Positions 1 to 8,981 are shown, numbered from the stretch's first letter. The stretch is DNA of 64,000 nt from Jiangella alkaliphila (GCF_900105925.1 NZ_LT629791.1:6728001-6792000); one strand, 5' to 3'. The notes: generated by a model from the letters alone, not told the origin. Made by a program: numbers and translations.

Positions 1-1
1 G

Positions 2-496
2 CGCTCGGTCACCATCCGAGCCGCCACGCCGCGCGACGCCGGTGACGTCAGCGCGATGCACGTACGGTGCTCCACCGAGACCGTCCGGCACCGCTACCAC
101 TCCGTCCCGTCGATGACCGGACGGTTCCTCTCCCAGCTCCTCGGCACCGACATCGCCCTGGTCGCCGTGGCGCCCAACCAGGCGATCGTCGCGCTGGCCA
201 ACCTGGGCCGCGACGAGGGCGACGCCGGCGAGCTGGCCGTCATCGTGGAGGACCGCTGGCAGCGGGCCGGCCTCGGGTCGATGCTGCTGGACCACCTGGT
301 CAGCATGGCCCGGCTGGTCGGCTACCGCGAGGTCTTCACCGTCGGGCTGCCCGGCAACCACTGGTACTGCCAGACGCTCGCCCGGCACGGCCGGGCCCGG
401 CTGGAGCGGTCGGACAGCTACGACGCGATGCGGCTGTCGCTGCGACCGGCGCTGGCCCGGCTGCCCGAGGAACTGGGCGCGACGGCGGCCGCGTGA
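2..496 (+). CDS. GNAT-family N-acetyltransferase (5' end outside window)
   Basis: The reading frame is open from the first bases of the window, so the gene is truncated at its 5' end. The visible N-terminus (SVTIRAATPRDAGDVSAMH) is the usual first strand and helix of a GNAT acetyltransferase. The acetyl-CoA-binding part follows in VEDRWQRAGLGSMLLDHLV, matching the R/Q-x-x-G-x-G/A loop, so an acetyl group would be moved from acetyl-CoA to an amine or protein substrate. The substrate cannot be told from sequence. The gene converges on the methyltransferase gene with only 4 bp between the stop codons. Confidence 0.8.
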   Translation, partial: RSVTIRAATPRDAGDVSAMHVRCSTETVRHRYHSVPSMTGRFLSQLLGTDIALVAVAPNQAIVALANLGRDEGDAGELAVIVEDRWQRAGLGSMLLDHLVSMARLVGYREVFTVGLPGNHWYCQTLARHGRARLERSDSYDAMRLSLRPALARLPEELGATAAA

Positions 497-500
497 GCCG

Positions 501-1451
501 CTACTCCGGCCGGACCGCCGTTACCGACACGTTGTAGAACAGCTCGCGCGGCACCACCCGGGCCAGCACGCGGTCGGCGGCCGAGAGCCGCAGCCAGCTC
601 TTGTACGCGAACATCGCCCAGCCCCAGCCCAGCCGGTCGGGGTTGACGGCGTGCTCGAGCGTGCGCACCGGCCAGCCGAACCAGGCCGCCGTCAGCTCCT
701 CGGTGACCGCCTTCGCGCGGGTGAACCCGGCCCGGGTGACCAGCACCGTCAGATCGCCGGGGTCGAACGTGTGCAGGTCGACGACGGACTCCAGCGCGGC
801 GGCGCGGGACGACTCGTCCAGCTCCTCCTGAGACCGCGCCCAGCCGGACAGGCCCGGCAGCCGGGTGGCGCGGGTCGCCGTCCACCAGGTGGCCCGCGAC
901 AGCGCGCGGGCGATCTTGTCGCCGTACTTCGTCGGCTCGCCGCAGATGACGACCCGCCCGCCCGGCTTCAGCACGCGCAGCATCTCGCGGAACGCCTGCT
1001 CGACGTCGGGCAGGTGGTGGATGACGGCGTGCCCGACGACGACGTCGAAGGTCTCGTCGGGGAACGGCAGCTTCTCGGCGTCGGCCACCTCGCCGGCGAT
1101 CTCGAAGCCGAGCTGACGGGCGTTGCGCTGCGCCGCCTCGACCATGCCCGGCGAGATGTCGGTGACGGTGACGTCGTCGAGCACGCCGGCCTGGCGCAGG
1201 TTCAGCGAGAAGAACCCGGTCCCGGCGCCGATCTCGAGGGCCCGCTCGTACGGCGCGAGCGGCGGGCCGGCGACGGCGGTGAACCGGTCGCGGGCGTAGG
1301 AGATGCAGCGATCGTCGAACGAGATCGACCACTTGTCGTCATAGGTCTGCGCCTCCCAGTCGTGGTAGAGCACCTGGGCGAGCTTGGTGTCGGACCAGGC
1401 CCGCTCGACGTCCTCCGCCGACGCCGGCTCGCGCGCGTCCCCCGTCATCAT
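501..1451 (-). CDS. Class I SAM-dependent methyltransferase
   Basis: A 316-residue protein with the Rossmann-fold methyltransferase motif I (ALEIGAGTGFFS) near residue 75, followed by motif II/III-like VTDISPGM and the post-motif LRVLKPGGRVVICGEP. This is the Methyltransf_11/25 layout, and it would transfer methyl from S-adenosylmethionine to an unknown small molecule. The C-terminal half is specific to the protein and unrecognised. Two consecutive ATG codons start at 1451 and 1448. The preceding enoyl-CoA hydratase stop overlaps them (ATGATGA), so the two are translationally coupled and probably work in one pathway. Confidence 0.85.
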   Translation of the reverse strand: MMTGDAREPASAEDVERAWSDTKLAQVLYHDWEAQTYDDKWSISFDDRCISYARDRFTAVAGPPLAPYERALEIGAGTGFFSLNLRQAGVLDDVTVTDISPGMVEAAQRNARQLGFEIAGEVADAEKLPFPDETFDVVVGHAVIHHLPDVEQAFREMLRVLKPGGRVVICGEPTKYGDKIARALSRATWWTATRATRLPGLSGWARSQEELDESSRAAALESVVDLHTFDPGDLTVLVTRAGFTRAKAVTEELTAAWFGWPVRTLEHAVNPDRLGWGWAMFAYKSWLRLSAADRVLARVVPRELFYNVSVTAVRPE

Positions 1452-2233
1452 CGGCCCTCGAACGCGGCCTTGCCGGGGCCGTTCTCGATGAACGAGCGCA
1501 TGCCGGTGGTGCGGTCGTCGGTGGCGAACAGCCCGGCGAACTGCTGGCGCTCCAGCTCCAGGCCGGTGTCGAGGTCGGTCGACAGGCCGCGGTCGATGGC
1601 CTCCTTGGCCGCCCGCAGCGCGTACGCGGGGCCTGAGGCGAACTTCGCCGCCCATGCGACGGCCGCCGCGTAGACGTCCTCCCCCGCGGGCACGACGCGG
1701 TCGACCAGGCCGATCGCCAGCGCCTCGTCGGCGCCGACCATGCGGCCGGTGAAGATCAGGTCCTTCGCCTTCGACGGGCCGACAAGCCGGGCCAGCCGCT
1801 GGGTGCCGCCGGCGCCGGGGATCAGCCCGAGCAGGATCTCGGGCTGGCCCAGCTTCGCGTCGGCGGCGACGAAGCGCAGGTCGCAGGCGAGCGTCAGCTC
1901 ACAGCCGCCGCCCAGCGCGTAGCCTGTGACGGCGGCGACGGTCGGCTTCGGGATGCGGGCGATCGCGGTGAACGCGGCCTGCAGCGCCACCGAACGGTCG
2001 ACCATGTCGGTGTAGGACCAGCGGGCCATCTCTTTGATGTCGGCGCCGGCCGCGAAGACCTTCTCGCCGCCGTAGACGACGACGGCGCGGACGTCGCGCC
2101 GCTCGGTCACCTCGGCCGCGGCCGCCAGCAGGCCGTCCTGCATGGCGGCGTCCAGGGCGTTCATCGGCGGCCGGTCCAGCCGGATGGTCCCGACGCCGTC
2201 CGCGACCTCCAGCCGCACCAGGTTCTCACTCAT
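1448..2233 (-). CDS. Enoyl-CoA hydratase/isomerase family protein
   Basis: A 261-residue crotonase-fold protein, the normal family length. The oxyanion-hole segments are visible as FAAGADIKEM (about residue 62) and ALGGGCELTLACD (about 105). The catalytic-Glu loop follows as LGQPEILLGLIPGAGGTQRL. These fit hydration of trans-2-enoyl-CoA, although the superfamily also holds isomerases and hydrolases. The ATG start at 2233 is 67 bp from the divergent glgX start. The stop overlaps the methyltransferase start by 3-4 bp. Confidence 0.88.
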   Translation of the reverse strand: MSENLVRLEVADGVGTIRLDRPPMNALDAAMQDGLLAAAAEVTERRDVRAVVVYGGEKVFAAGADIKEMARWSYTDMVDRSVALQAAFTAIARIPKPTVAAVTGYALGGGCELTLACDLRFVAADAKLGQPEILLGLIPGAGGTQRLARLVGPSKAKDLIFTGRMVGADEALAIGLVDRVVPAGEDVYAAAVAWAAKFASGPAYALRAAKEAIDRGLSTDLDTGLELERQQFAGLFATDDRTTGMRSFIENGPGKAAFEGR

Positions 2234-2300
2234 CCCGGCACCGTACCCCGACCCCGCGTCTAGCTGGACGAAGGGGAACTTGTCGGGACCATGAGCAACA

Positions 2301-4442
2301 ATGCCCCGCGTGGATGTCGCGATGGAGCCTTGGCCCGGTCACTGGACCCCGCTCGGAGCCACCTACGACGTGGCGGCCACGAACTTCGCCCTCTGGGCGC
2401 CCGACGCGGAGCAGGTCGAGGTCTGCCTGTTCGACGAGGACGGCGCCGAGACCCGGCTGGTGCTGCCCAACCGCACCTTCGACATCTGGCACGGCGCGGT
2501 CCCCGGCGTGCGCCTCGGCCAGCGGTACGGGTTCCGGGTGCACGGCCCGTGGGACCCCGCCACCGGCCGCCGGTTCAACCCCGCGAAGCTGCTCACCGAC
2601 CCGCACGCCCGCGCCGTCGACGGCGCGCTCACCGCGCACCCGGCGGTGTACGGCCACGTCCGCCCGTCCATGGAGGAGGGCGGCGACCACCGTGTCCGCG
2701 ACGACCGCGACTCCGCCCCGTACGTCCCGAAGTCGGTGGTCGTCGACGTCCACCCGTTCGACTGGCGCGGCGACGCTCCCCCGCGGGTGCCGTGGGCCGA
2801 GACCGTCCTCTACGAGACGCACGTGCGCGGCTTCACCATGCGCCACCCCGACGTGCCCGAGGAACTGCGCGGCACCTACGCCGGCCTCGCCCACCCGGCC
2901 GCCATCGAGTACCTCACCAGCCTCGGCATCACCACCGTCGAGCTGCTGCCGGTGCACCAGTACGTCAGCGAGCCCGACTTCCTGCACCGCGGCTCGCTCA
3001 ACTACTGGGGCTACAACACGCTGGCGTTCTTCGCGCCGCACAACGCCTACTCGGCGTCGGGCACGCGCGGCCAGCAGGTCGACGAGTTCAAGGCGATGGT
3101 CCGCGCGCTGCACGAGGCCGGGCTCGAGGTCATCCTCGACGTCGTCTACAACCACACCGCCGAGCAGGGCGACGGCGGCCCGACGCTGTCCTACCGCGGC
3201 ATCGCGAACGAGGCGTACTACCACGTCGACCCCGCCGACCGGTCCCGCTACCTCGACTACACCGGCACCGGCAACACCTTCCGCGTCGCCCACCCGCAGG
3301 TGCTCGGCCTGGTCATGGACTCGCTGCGGTACTGGGTCGGCGAGATGCACGTCGACGGGTTCCGCTTCGACCTCGCGTCGGCGCTGGCCCGGTCGATGCA
3401 CGACGTCGACATGCTCGGCTCGTTCATGACCGTCATCGGGCAGGACCCGGTGCTGCGCGAGGTGAAGCTGATCGCCGAGCCGTGGGACATCGGCCCCGGC
3501 GGCTACCAGGTCGGCGAGTTCCCGCACCTGTGGACCGAGTGGAACGACCGCTACCGCGACTCCGTCCGCGACCACTGGCGCGGCGCCGCGGCCGGCGTCC
3601 GCGACCTCGCCTACCGGCTGTCCGGCTCGTCCGACCTCTACGCCGACGACCGCCGCCGCCCGTACGCGTCCATCAACTACGTCACCGCGCACGACGGCTT
3701 CACCATGCGCGACGTCGTCTCCTACGACCGCAAGCACAACGAGGCCAACGGCGAGGAGAACCGCGACGGGACGAACGACAACCGCTCGTGGAACCACGGC
3801 GTCGAAGGCGACGCCGACGGGGCGCTGCGCGAGCTGCGGTCGCGTCAGGTGAAGAACATGCTGACGACGATGCTGCTGTCGACCGGCGTGCCGATGCTGC
3901 TCTCCGGCGACGAGCTGGGCCGCACGCAGCGGGGCAACAACAACGCGTACTGCCAGGACAACGAGATCAGCTGGATCGACTGGTCGCTGGCGGCCGAGTA
4001 CCCGGAGCTGCTCGAGCACGTCCGCCGGCTGCTGAGGTTTCGCCGCGCCCACCCGGTCGTCCGGCAGCGGCGGTTCTTCGAGGGCGTCCCGGTCGTCGAG
4101 GGCGGCCGCAAGGACATCGCCTGGTTCGCCCCGTCCGGCGCGGAGATGACCGAGGCCGAGTGGCACGACGGGTCGCTGCGCACGCTCGGCATGTACCTCA
4201 ACGGCGAGGGCATCCGGTCCCGCGGGGTGCGCGGCGAGCCGATCCTGGACGAGTCGTTCCTGCTGTACGTCCACGCCGGCGCCGACGACCTCGACGTGCG
4301 GCTGCCGGGCCGGTTCTGGGCGACGTCGTACGAGGTCGTGCTGGACACCGCGGCCGCCGGGACGGACGGCCGGCGGCACCGCGCAGCCGCCCGGGTGCGG
4401 CTGGCCGGGCGCAGCTGTCTGCTGTTGCGCGTGATCGACTGA
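2301..4442 (+). CDS. glgX: Glycogen debranching enzyme GlgX (isoamylase type)
   Basis: A 713-residue GH13 protein of the GlgX/TreX subfamily, which hydrolyses alpha-1,6 branches in phosphorylase-trimmed glycogen. Residues 1-150 form the N-terminal CBM48-like domain (TNFALWAPDAEQVEVCLFD). The barrel shows DVVYNHT, the nucleophile strand DGFRFDLASAL, the acid/base segment AEPWDIGPGGYQVG and the third carboxylate in TAHDGFTMRD. ATG 2301 is used; ATG 2322 (MEPWPGHW) is equally plausible because neither has a strong ribosome-binding site. It starts a region rich in alpha-glucan enzymes (glgP, treS, mak, glgB). Confidence 0.93.
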   Translation: MPRVDVAMEPWPGHWTPLGATYDVAATNFALWAPDAEQVEVCLFDEDGAETRLVLPNRTFDIWHGAVPGVRLGQRYGFRVHGPWDPATGRRFNPAKLLTDPHARAVDGALTAHPAVYGHVRPSMEEGGDHRVRDDRDSAPYVPKSVVVDVHPFDWRGDAPPRVPWAETVLYETHVRGFTMRHPDVPEELRGTYAGLAHPAAIEYLTSLGITTVELLPVHQYVSEPDFLHRGSLNYWGYNTLAFFAPHNAYSASGTRGQQVDEFKAMVRALHEAGLEVILDVVYNHTAEQGDGGPTLSYRGIANEAYYHVDPADRSRYLDYTGTGNTFRVAHPQVLGLVMDSLRYWVGEMHVDGFRFDLASALARSMHDVDMLGSFMTVIGQDPVLREVKLIAEPWDIGPGGYQVGEFPHLWTEWNDRYRDSVRDHWRGAAAGVRDLAYRLSGSSDLYADDRRRPYASINYVTAHDGFTMRDVVSYDRKHNEANGEENRDGTNDNRSWNHGVEGDADGALRELRSRQVKNMLTTMLLSTGVPMLLSGDELGRTQRGNNNAYCQDNEISWIDWSLAAEYPELLEHVRRLLRFRRAHPVVRQRRFFEGVPVVEGGRKDIAWFAPSGAEMTEAEWHDGSLRTLGMYLNGEGIRSRGVRGEPILDESFLLYVHAGADDLDVRLPGRFWATSYEVVLDTAAAGTDGRRHRAAARVRLAGRSCLLLRVID

Positions 4443-4475
4443 ATCCCTCCGGGGTGGTTGTTCGTACCAACTGAT

Positions 4476-5009
4476 ATGAACACTTCGTTTCACACCGGGT
4501 CCCGCCGAGCGCGCCTGATCGGCGTCGCCGCGGTGGCCCTGCTTGCACTGAGCGCGTGCGGCTCCGAGTCGTCCTCCGATTCCGGCGGCGACGACACGCA
4601 GACGGTGGACGGCATCGTCGGCACCCGGGAGATCCCGGACTTCGCGACCGTCCTCACCGACGCCGACGGCAACACGCTCTACACGACGGACGCCGAGGCC
4701 GACGGCACCATCCTGTGCGTCGACGGCTGCGTGGACTTCTGGCCGCCCCTCGAGATGACCGCCTCCGAGGTCCCGTCCGGCGTCGACGGCGTGGACGGCG
4801 AGTTCGGCGTGATCGCGCGGCCGGACGGCTCCGACCAGCTCACCCTCGACGGCCGCCCCCTCTACACCTTCGCCGACGACTCCGGCCCCGGCTCGTTCGT
4901 CGGCGACGGCTTCGAGGACGACTTCCAGGGCACCCACTTCGTCTGGCACGCCGTCACCACCGACGGCTCGACGTCCGACAGCGACCAAGGCGGCGGCTAC
5001 ACCTACTGA
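4476..5009 (+). CDS. Secreted repeat lipoprotein (PF03640-type)
   Basis: A 177-residue predicted lipoprotein: basic N-terminus (GSRRAR), hydrophobic core, and lipobox LSAC with the lipidated Cys near residue 28, followed by a Ser/Asp-rich linker. The mature part has two copies of the 'secreted repeat of unknown function' seen in COG4315 proteins (DADGNTLYTTD...C.DGCVDFWPPL and LDGRPLYTFADDSGPG...GTHFVWHAV). The family is widespread in actinobacteria and has no settled function. ATG 4476 was chosen over 4458 because it gives a normal signal peptide. Confidence 0.85.
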   Translation: MNTSFHTGSRRARLIGVAAVALLALSACGSESSSDSGGDDTQTVDGIVGTREIPDFATVLTDADGNTLYTTDAEADGTILCVDGCVDFWPPLEMTASEVPSGVDGVDGEFGVIARPDGSDQLTLDGRPLYTFADDSGPGSFVGDGFEDDFQGTHFVWHAVTTDGSTSDSDQGGGYTY

Positions 5010-5018
5010 CCGATCCCG

Positions 5019-5062
5019 GAGTGGCGGTTTGGTGGTGCCCTGACGCCAGTGAACCGCCACTC
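5019..5062. repeat. 44-nt palindrome, family copy 1 (imperfect stem)
   Basis: A left arm of 17 nt (5019-5035, GAGTGGCGGTTTGGTGG), a 10-nt spacer TGCCCTGACG and a 17-nt right arm (5046-5062). The outer 11 bp pair perfectly and three inner positions mismatch. Length, arm sequence and loop match the copies at 6172-6215 and around the IS4 element. It lies 10 bp after the lipoprotein stop and can act as a terminator. Confidence 0.75.
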
Positions 5063-5119
5063 AGGAGTTGTCCACAGGCGGCTTTTGGCGAGGCGCCGAA
5101 TTTCGCACAGGATCTCCTG

Positions 5120-6196
5120 GTGTCTCGTGAACGTGCGCTGGCCGTCGCCAAGAGCCAGGACGGCCTGATCACCCGCAAGCAGGCGCTGGCGGCCGGTCTC
5201 TCGCCCGACGCGATCCGGCACGCCATCCGGCCCGGCGGACCGTGGTCATCGGTGTTGCCTGGGCTCTACTCGGCGTCGAACGGGCCGCTCACGACGATCC
5301 AGCGGCTACGCGCCGCGGTCCTGCACTCCGGCGAGGACGCTCTCGTCACGGGTGCCTGGGGCTGCGACCTGGCCGGTCTTCGGTACGGTCCGCCCGCAGG
5401 CGACGAGGTCGACGTGGTGGTCGGCTGGGCCTCCGGGCGCCGGAGCCTCGGGTTCGTCCGGGTGCACCGCGCCAGACGGCGACCAGAGGCGCAGCACTGG
5501 GTCGACGACACGGGGATCGATGACTCCGGCCGGCCGATCGCCGACCTCCTGGACTCGCTGGACGCCGGCCCGGCGCCGGGTGTCATCCCGGTCGTCTCCG
5601 CGGCTCACGCCGTCGTCGACACGGTCGTCCGGACGGCGCTCCTCCCGCCGAGCTGGCGGCCGGCCTGCGCCCGCCGGGACGGCTGCCCCGACTGCTGGGA
5701 CGGGCCGGGGCACCGCGTGCTCGCGCTGCGCAACGTCCGCGCCCTGATGTGCGAGGTCGTCCAGCGGCGCCGCACCTCCCTGCCGGTGCTGCGGACCGAG
5801 GTGGCGGCCGCGCCTCATCGCGGCGGTGCGCTGGTCAGGCACGCGATGCGCGACATCGACGCCGGCTGCCGGTCGGCACCCGAGTGCGAGCTGCGCGACC
5901 TCGTCCGGACGAGCCGGGTACTGCCAGAACCACGCTGGAACCAAGCGCTCCCCGGCCAGCGTGGCATCTATCCGGACGCGTGCTGGGAACGAGCGCGCCT
6001 GGTCGCCGAGGTCGACTCGCGCAGCTTCCACGGCTTCGGCGACGCGCCCGAACGCACCGAACAACGCCGGGCCCGCTATGCCGCTCTCGGCTGGCGGGTG
6101 CTGCCGCTGTCGCCGGCCCGGCTGCGGGGCGAGCCCCAGGAGGTGCTGCGTGAGATCGAGTCGGCCTATCTGAGTGGCGGTTCGGTGGTGCCATGA
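5120..6196 (+). CDS. AbiEi-like N-terminal domain with DUF559-type nuclease domain
   Basis: A 358-residue protein from a GTG start (5120). The N-terminus (AKSQDGLITRKQALAAGLSPDAIRHAIRPG followed by W..VLPGLYS) is the winged-helix layout of AbiEi-type antitoxin N-domains. The C-terminus (IYPDACW, LVAEVDSRSFHG, RYAALGWRVLPL) matches the DUF559/Vsr-like PD-(D/E)xK fold, with D and E-x-D candidate catalytic residues. Such proteins are common in actinobacteria, usually without a partner toxin, and no AbiEii-like toxin is adjacent here. The final codons and the stop lie inside the palindrome at 6172-6215. The gene is flanked on both sides by copies of the same palindrome. Confidence 0.75.
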   Translation: MSRERALAVAKSQDGLITRKQALAAGLSPDAIRHAIRPGGPWSSVLPGLYSASNGPLTTIQRLRAAVLHSGEDALVTGAWGCDLAGLRYGPPAGDEVDVVVGWASGRRSLGFVRVHRARRRPEAQHWVDDTGIDDSGRPIADLLDSLDAGPAPGVIPVVSAAHAVVDTVVRTALLPPSWRPACARRDGCPDCWDGPGHRVLALRNVRALMCEVVQRRRTSLPVLRTEVAAAPHRGGALVRHAMRDIDAGCRSAPECELRDLVRTSRVLPEPRWNQALPGQRGIYPDACWERARLVAEVDSRSFHGFGDAPERTEQRRARYAALGWRVLPLSPARLRGEPQEVLREIESAYLSGGSVVP

Positions 6197-6215
6197 CCCC
6201 ACCGAACCGCCACTC
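6172..6215. terminator. 44-nt perfect palindrome, family copy 2, between convergent genes
   Basis: A perfect 17-bp stem (left arm 6172-6188 GAGTGGCGGTTCGGTGG, right arm 6199-6215) around the 10-nt loop TGCCATGACC. The upstream gene stops inside the loop (TGA at 6194-6196), and the glgP stop codon begins one base after the right arm. The placement suits a bidirectional terminator. It is near identical in design to the copies at 5019-5062 and at the IS4 insertion site. Confidence 0.8.
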
Positions 6216-8765
6216 TCACTCCGGGAGGGCGGCGAGGCCGAGCTCGCTGTCGTCCGAGAGGAGCGGGTGCTTGGGCACGACGCGGACGGTGTAGCCGAAG
6301 GCGCCGGTGCGGTCGAGCGGGACTTCGCCGTCGAAGCGGTAACCGCCGTCGTCCTGGCGCTCGCTCATGGTCATCGGGGTGACGGCGGGCTCGCGCAGGT
6401 TGTCGCCGTCGTCGACGGGGCCGTGGACGACCTGGACGGAAACGTCCGACGGCGTCAGCGTGCCCAGGGTGACGAAGGCGTGCACCTGGAGCGTCTGGCC
6501 GCGCTCGAAGGTGTCGACGGTGGTGGTCTCGACGTGGTCGACGCGGACGAGCGGCCAGGCGGCGCGGACCTGCTCCTTCCAGTCGGCCAGCGACACGGCG
6601 CCGTCGAAGTCGGAGTTCAGCGAGCGGCTGGAGTCGGCGGCCGGGGTGTAGAGCTGCTCGACGTAGTCGCGGACCATGCGGGTGGCCTGCACCTTCGGGC
6701 CGAGCGTGGTGAGCGTGTGGCGCAACTGCTCGACCCAGCGGCGCGGGATGTCGTCGCCGTCGACGTCGTAGAAGCGGGGGCCGATCTCGTTCTCGAGCAG
6801 CTCGTACAGCGCGGTCGCCTCGAGCTCGTCGCGGTACGACGGGTCGTCGACGCCCTCGGCCGAGGGGATGTCCCAGCCGTTGACGCCGTCGGACCACTCG
6901 TCCCACCAGCCGTCGCGGATGGACAGGTTCAGCCCGGCGTTGAGCGCCGCCTTCATGCCGGACGTGCCGCACGCCTCATACGGGCGCAGCGGGTTGTTCA
7001 ACCACACGTCGCAGCCGGGGTACAGCGCCTGCGCCATGCCGATGCCGTAGTCCGGCAGGAACACGATGCGGTGCCTGATCTCCGGGTCGTCGGCGAAGCG
7101 GACCATCTCCTGGATCATCCTCTTGCCGCCGTCGTCGGCCGGGTGCGCCTTGCCGGCGATGACGAACTGGACCGGACGCTCCGGGTGCAGCAGCAGCGCC
7201 TTCAGCCGGCCGGCGTCGCGCAGCATGAGCGTGAGCCGCTTGTACGACGGCACCCGGCGGGCGAAGCCGATGGTGAGGATGCCGGGGTCGAGGACGTCGT
7301 CGATCCAGCCCAGCTCGGCCTCGCCGGCGCCGCGGCCGTGCCAGGAGTAGCGCAGCCGCGTGCGGGCCGACTCGACCAGCCGAGCCCGCAGCGCGCGCTT
7401 CGTCGACCACAGGTCGGCGTCGGAGACGGTGGCCGTGGCGGCCTTCCAGCCGCCGCCGGCGATCGCCTTCTCCTCCAGCCGCAGGATCTCCGGCGCCACC
7501 CACGTCGGCGCGTGCACGCCGTTGGTGATCGACCCGATCGGCACCTCGCGCTGGTCGAACGACGCCCACAGCCCGGCGAACATGCCGCGGCTGACCTCGC
7601 CGTGCAGCGTGCTGACGCCGTTCGCGCGCGACGCCAGCCGCAGCCCCATGACGGCCATGTTGAAGACGGACCGGTCGCCGCCCTCGTAGTCCTCGGTGCC
7701 GAGCGCGAGGATCTGCTCGACCGGCAGGCCCGGGCTGGCGTTGTCGCCGCCGAAGTGCTGCTCGACGAGGTCGAGCGGGAACCGGTCGATGCCGGCGGGC
7801 ACCGGGGTGTGCGTGGTGAAGACGGTGCCGGCGCGGGTGAACTCCAGCGCCGCCTCGTACGTCAGCCCGCGCTCCTCGACCAGCTCACGGATGCGCTCCA
7901 GGCCGAGGAAGCCGGCGTGCCCCTCGTTGGTGTGGAACACCTCGGGCGCCGCTGCGCCGGTGATGCGGCAGTACGCCCGCACCGCCCGCACGCCGCCCAC
8001 GCCGAGCAGCATCTCCTGCAGCAGCCGGTGCTCGCGGCTGCCGCCGTAGAGCCGGTCGGTGACGTCGCGCTCGGCCGGGCCGTTGTCGTCGATGTAGGAG
8101 TCGAGCAGCAGCAGCGGCACCCGGCCTACCTGCGCCACCCAGACGGCCGCCGTGAGCACCCGCCCGCCGGGCATGCCGACGGTGATGTGCGCCGGCTTGC
8201 CGTCCGGCTCGCGCAGCCTGACCAGCGGCAGGTTGTCGGGGTCGACGACGGGGTAGCGCTCCTGCTGCCAGCCCTCGCGCGACAGCGACTGCACGAAGTA
8301 CCCGTGCCGGTAGAGCAGCCCGACGCCGATGATCGGCACGCCGAGGTCGCTGGCCGCCTTCAGGTGGTCGCCGGCCAGGATGCCGAGGCCGCCGGAGTAC
8401 TGCGGCAGCACGTGGGTGATGCCGAACTCGGGCGAGAAGTACGCGACGCCCCGCGGCGCGCGTCCGTCGTGGTCCTGGTACCAACGCGCCTCGGTCAGGT
8501 ACTGCTGGAGGTCGTCGTGGGCCGCCCTGACCAGGCCCAGGAAGGCGGGGTCGGCGGCCAGCTCGGCCAGTCGTTCGGGCCGCACCTCGCCGAGCAGCCG
8601 GACGGGGTCGTGTCCGACCTCGGCCCACAGCCGCGGTTCGACGGCGGAGAACAGTTCCTGCGTCGGCTGATGCCACGACCACCGCAGGTTCGTGACGAGA
8701 TCGCCGAGCGCGGCGAGCGGCTCGGGGAGGACGGTACGGACCATGAGTCGTCGAATCGCACGCAC
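6216..8765 (-). CDS. glgP: Alpha-glucan (glycogen/maltodextrin) phosphorylase GlgP
   Basis: An 849-residue GT35 enzyme of the actinobacterial alpha-glucan phosphorylase type, releasing glucose-1-phosphate from glycogen or maltodextrin ends. The N-terminal DUF3417-like part (DLVTNLRWSWHQPTQELF) precedes the phosphorylase core. The PLP lysine sits in the EACGTSGMKAALNAG segment, and HTNEGHAGFL and TTHTPVPAGID are other family landmarks. The GTG at 8765 (VRAIRRLMVRT) is preferred because family members start M/V-RAIRR; GTG 8774 or ATG 8744 are alternatives. In many actinobacteria this gene is divergent from glgE, which is absent here. Confidence 0.93.
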   Translation of the reverse strand: MRAIRRLMVRTVLPEPLAALGDLVTNLRWSWHQPTQELFSAVEPRLWAEVGHDPVRLLGEVRPERLAELAADPAFLGLVRAAHDDLQQYLTEARWYQDHDGRAPRGVAYFSPEFGITHVLPQYSGGLGILAGDHLKAASDLGVPIIGVGLLYRHGYFVQSLSREGWQQERYPVVDPDNLPLVRLREPDGKPAHITVGMPGGRVLTAAVWVAQVGRVPLLLLDSYIDDNGPAERDVTDRLYGGSREHRLLQEMLLGVGGVRAVRAYCRITGAAAPEVFHTNEGHAGFLGLERIRELVEERGLTYEAALEFTRAGTVFTTHTPVPAGIDRFPLDLVEQHFGGDNASPGLPVEQILALGTEDYEGGDRSVFNMAVMGLRLASRANGVSTLHGEVSRGMFAGLWASFDQREVPIGSITNGVHAPTWVAPEILRLEEKAIAGGGWKAATATVSDADLWSTKRALRARLVESARTRLRYSWHGRGAGEAELGWIDDVLDPGILTIGFARRVPSYKRLTLMLRDAGRLKALLLHPERPVQFVIAGKAHPADDGGKRMIQEMVRFADDPEIRHRIVFLPDYGIGMAQALYPGCDVWLNNPLRPYEACGTSGMKAALNAGLNLSIRDGWWDEWSDGVNGWDIPSAEGVDDPSYRDELEATALYELLENEIGPRFYDVDGDDIPRRWVEQLRHTLTTLGPKVQATRMVRDYVEQLYTPAADSSRSLNSDFDGAVSLADWKEQVRAAWPLVRVDHVETTTVDTFERGQTLQVHAFVTLGTLTPSDVSVQVVHGPVDDGDNLREPAVTPMTMSERQDDGGYRFDGEVPLDRTGAFGYTVRVVPKHPLLSDDSELGLAALPE

Positions 8766-8934
8766 GCGCCCCACGCTAGTGCCTGACTGTTACACGAGCC
8801 TTACCGACGGACGAGCGGACGGCGACCCCGGAGGGTCGGGCGAGGCCGGCGGCGAGACGGGGCCGGAGGTCCCATCGAAGTCGTCGGCGCGAGACGCAGG
8901 ACCCGAGTGCCCGTTCCTGGGGCTCGCCCAAGCC

Positions 8935-8970
8935 GACGAGCGGACGGCGATCGGTCGCCGTCCGCTCGTC
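8935..8970. terminator. Hairpin terminator with a repeated arm
   Basis: A 16-bp perfect stem (8935-8950 GACGAGCGGACGGCGA, and 8955-8970) with a TCGG loop, 12 bp beyond the stop of the leftward LVIVD-repeat gene. A third, direct copy of the same 16-mer lies at 8810-8825, near the start of glgP. The rest of 8766-8981 shows no gene. Confidence 0.75.
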
Positions 8971-8981
8971 TGCCGTGCGCG

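Noticed and set aside
2226-5060. 944-codon minus-strand frame over glgX and the lipoprotein
   Set aside because: Low-complexity Val/Arg/Gly/Asp composition with no domain. glgX in the opposite frame has complete GH13 catalytic motifs.
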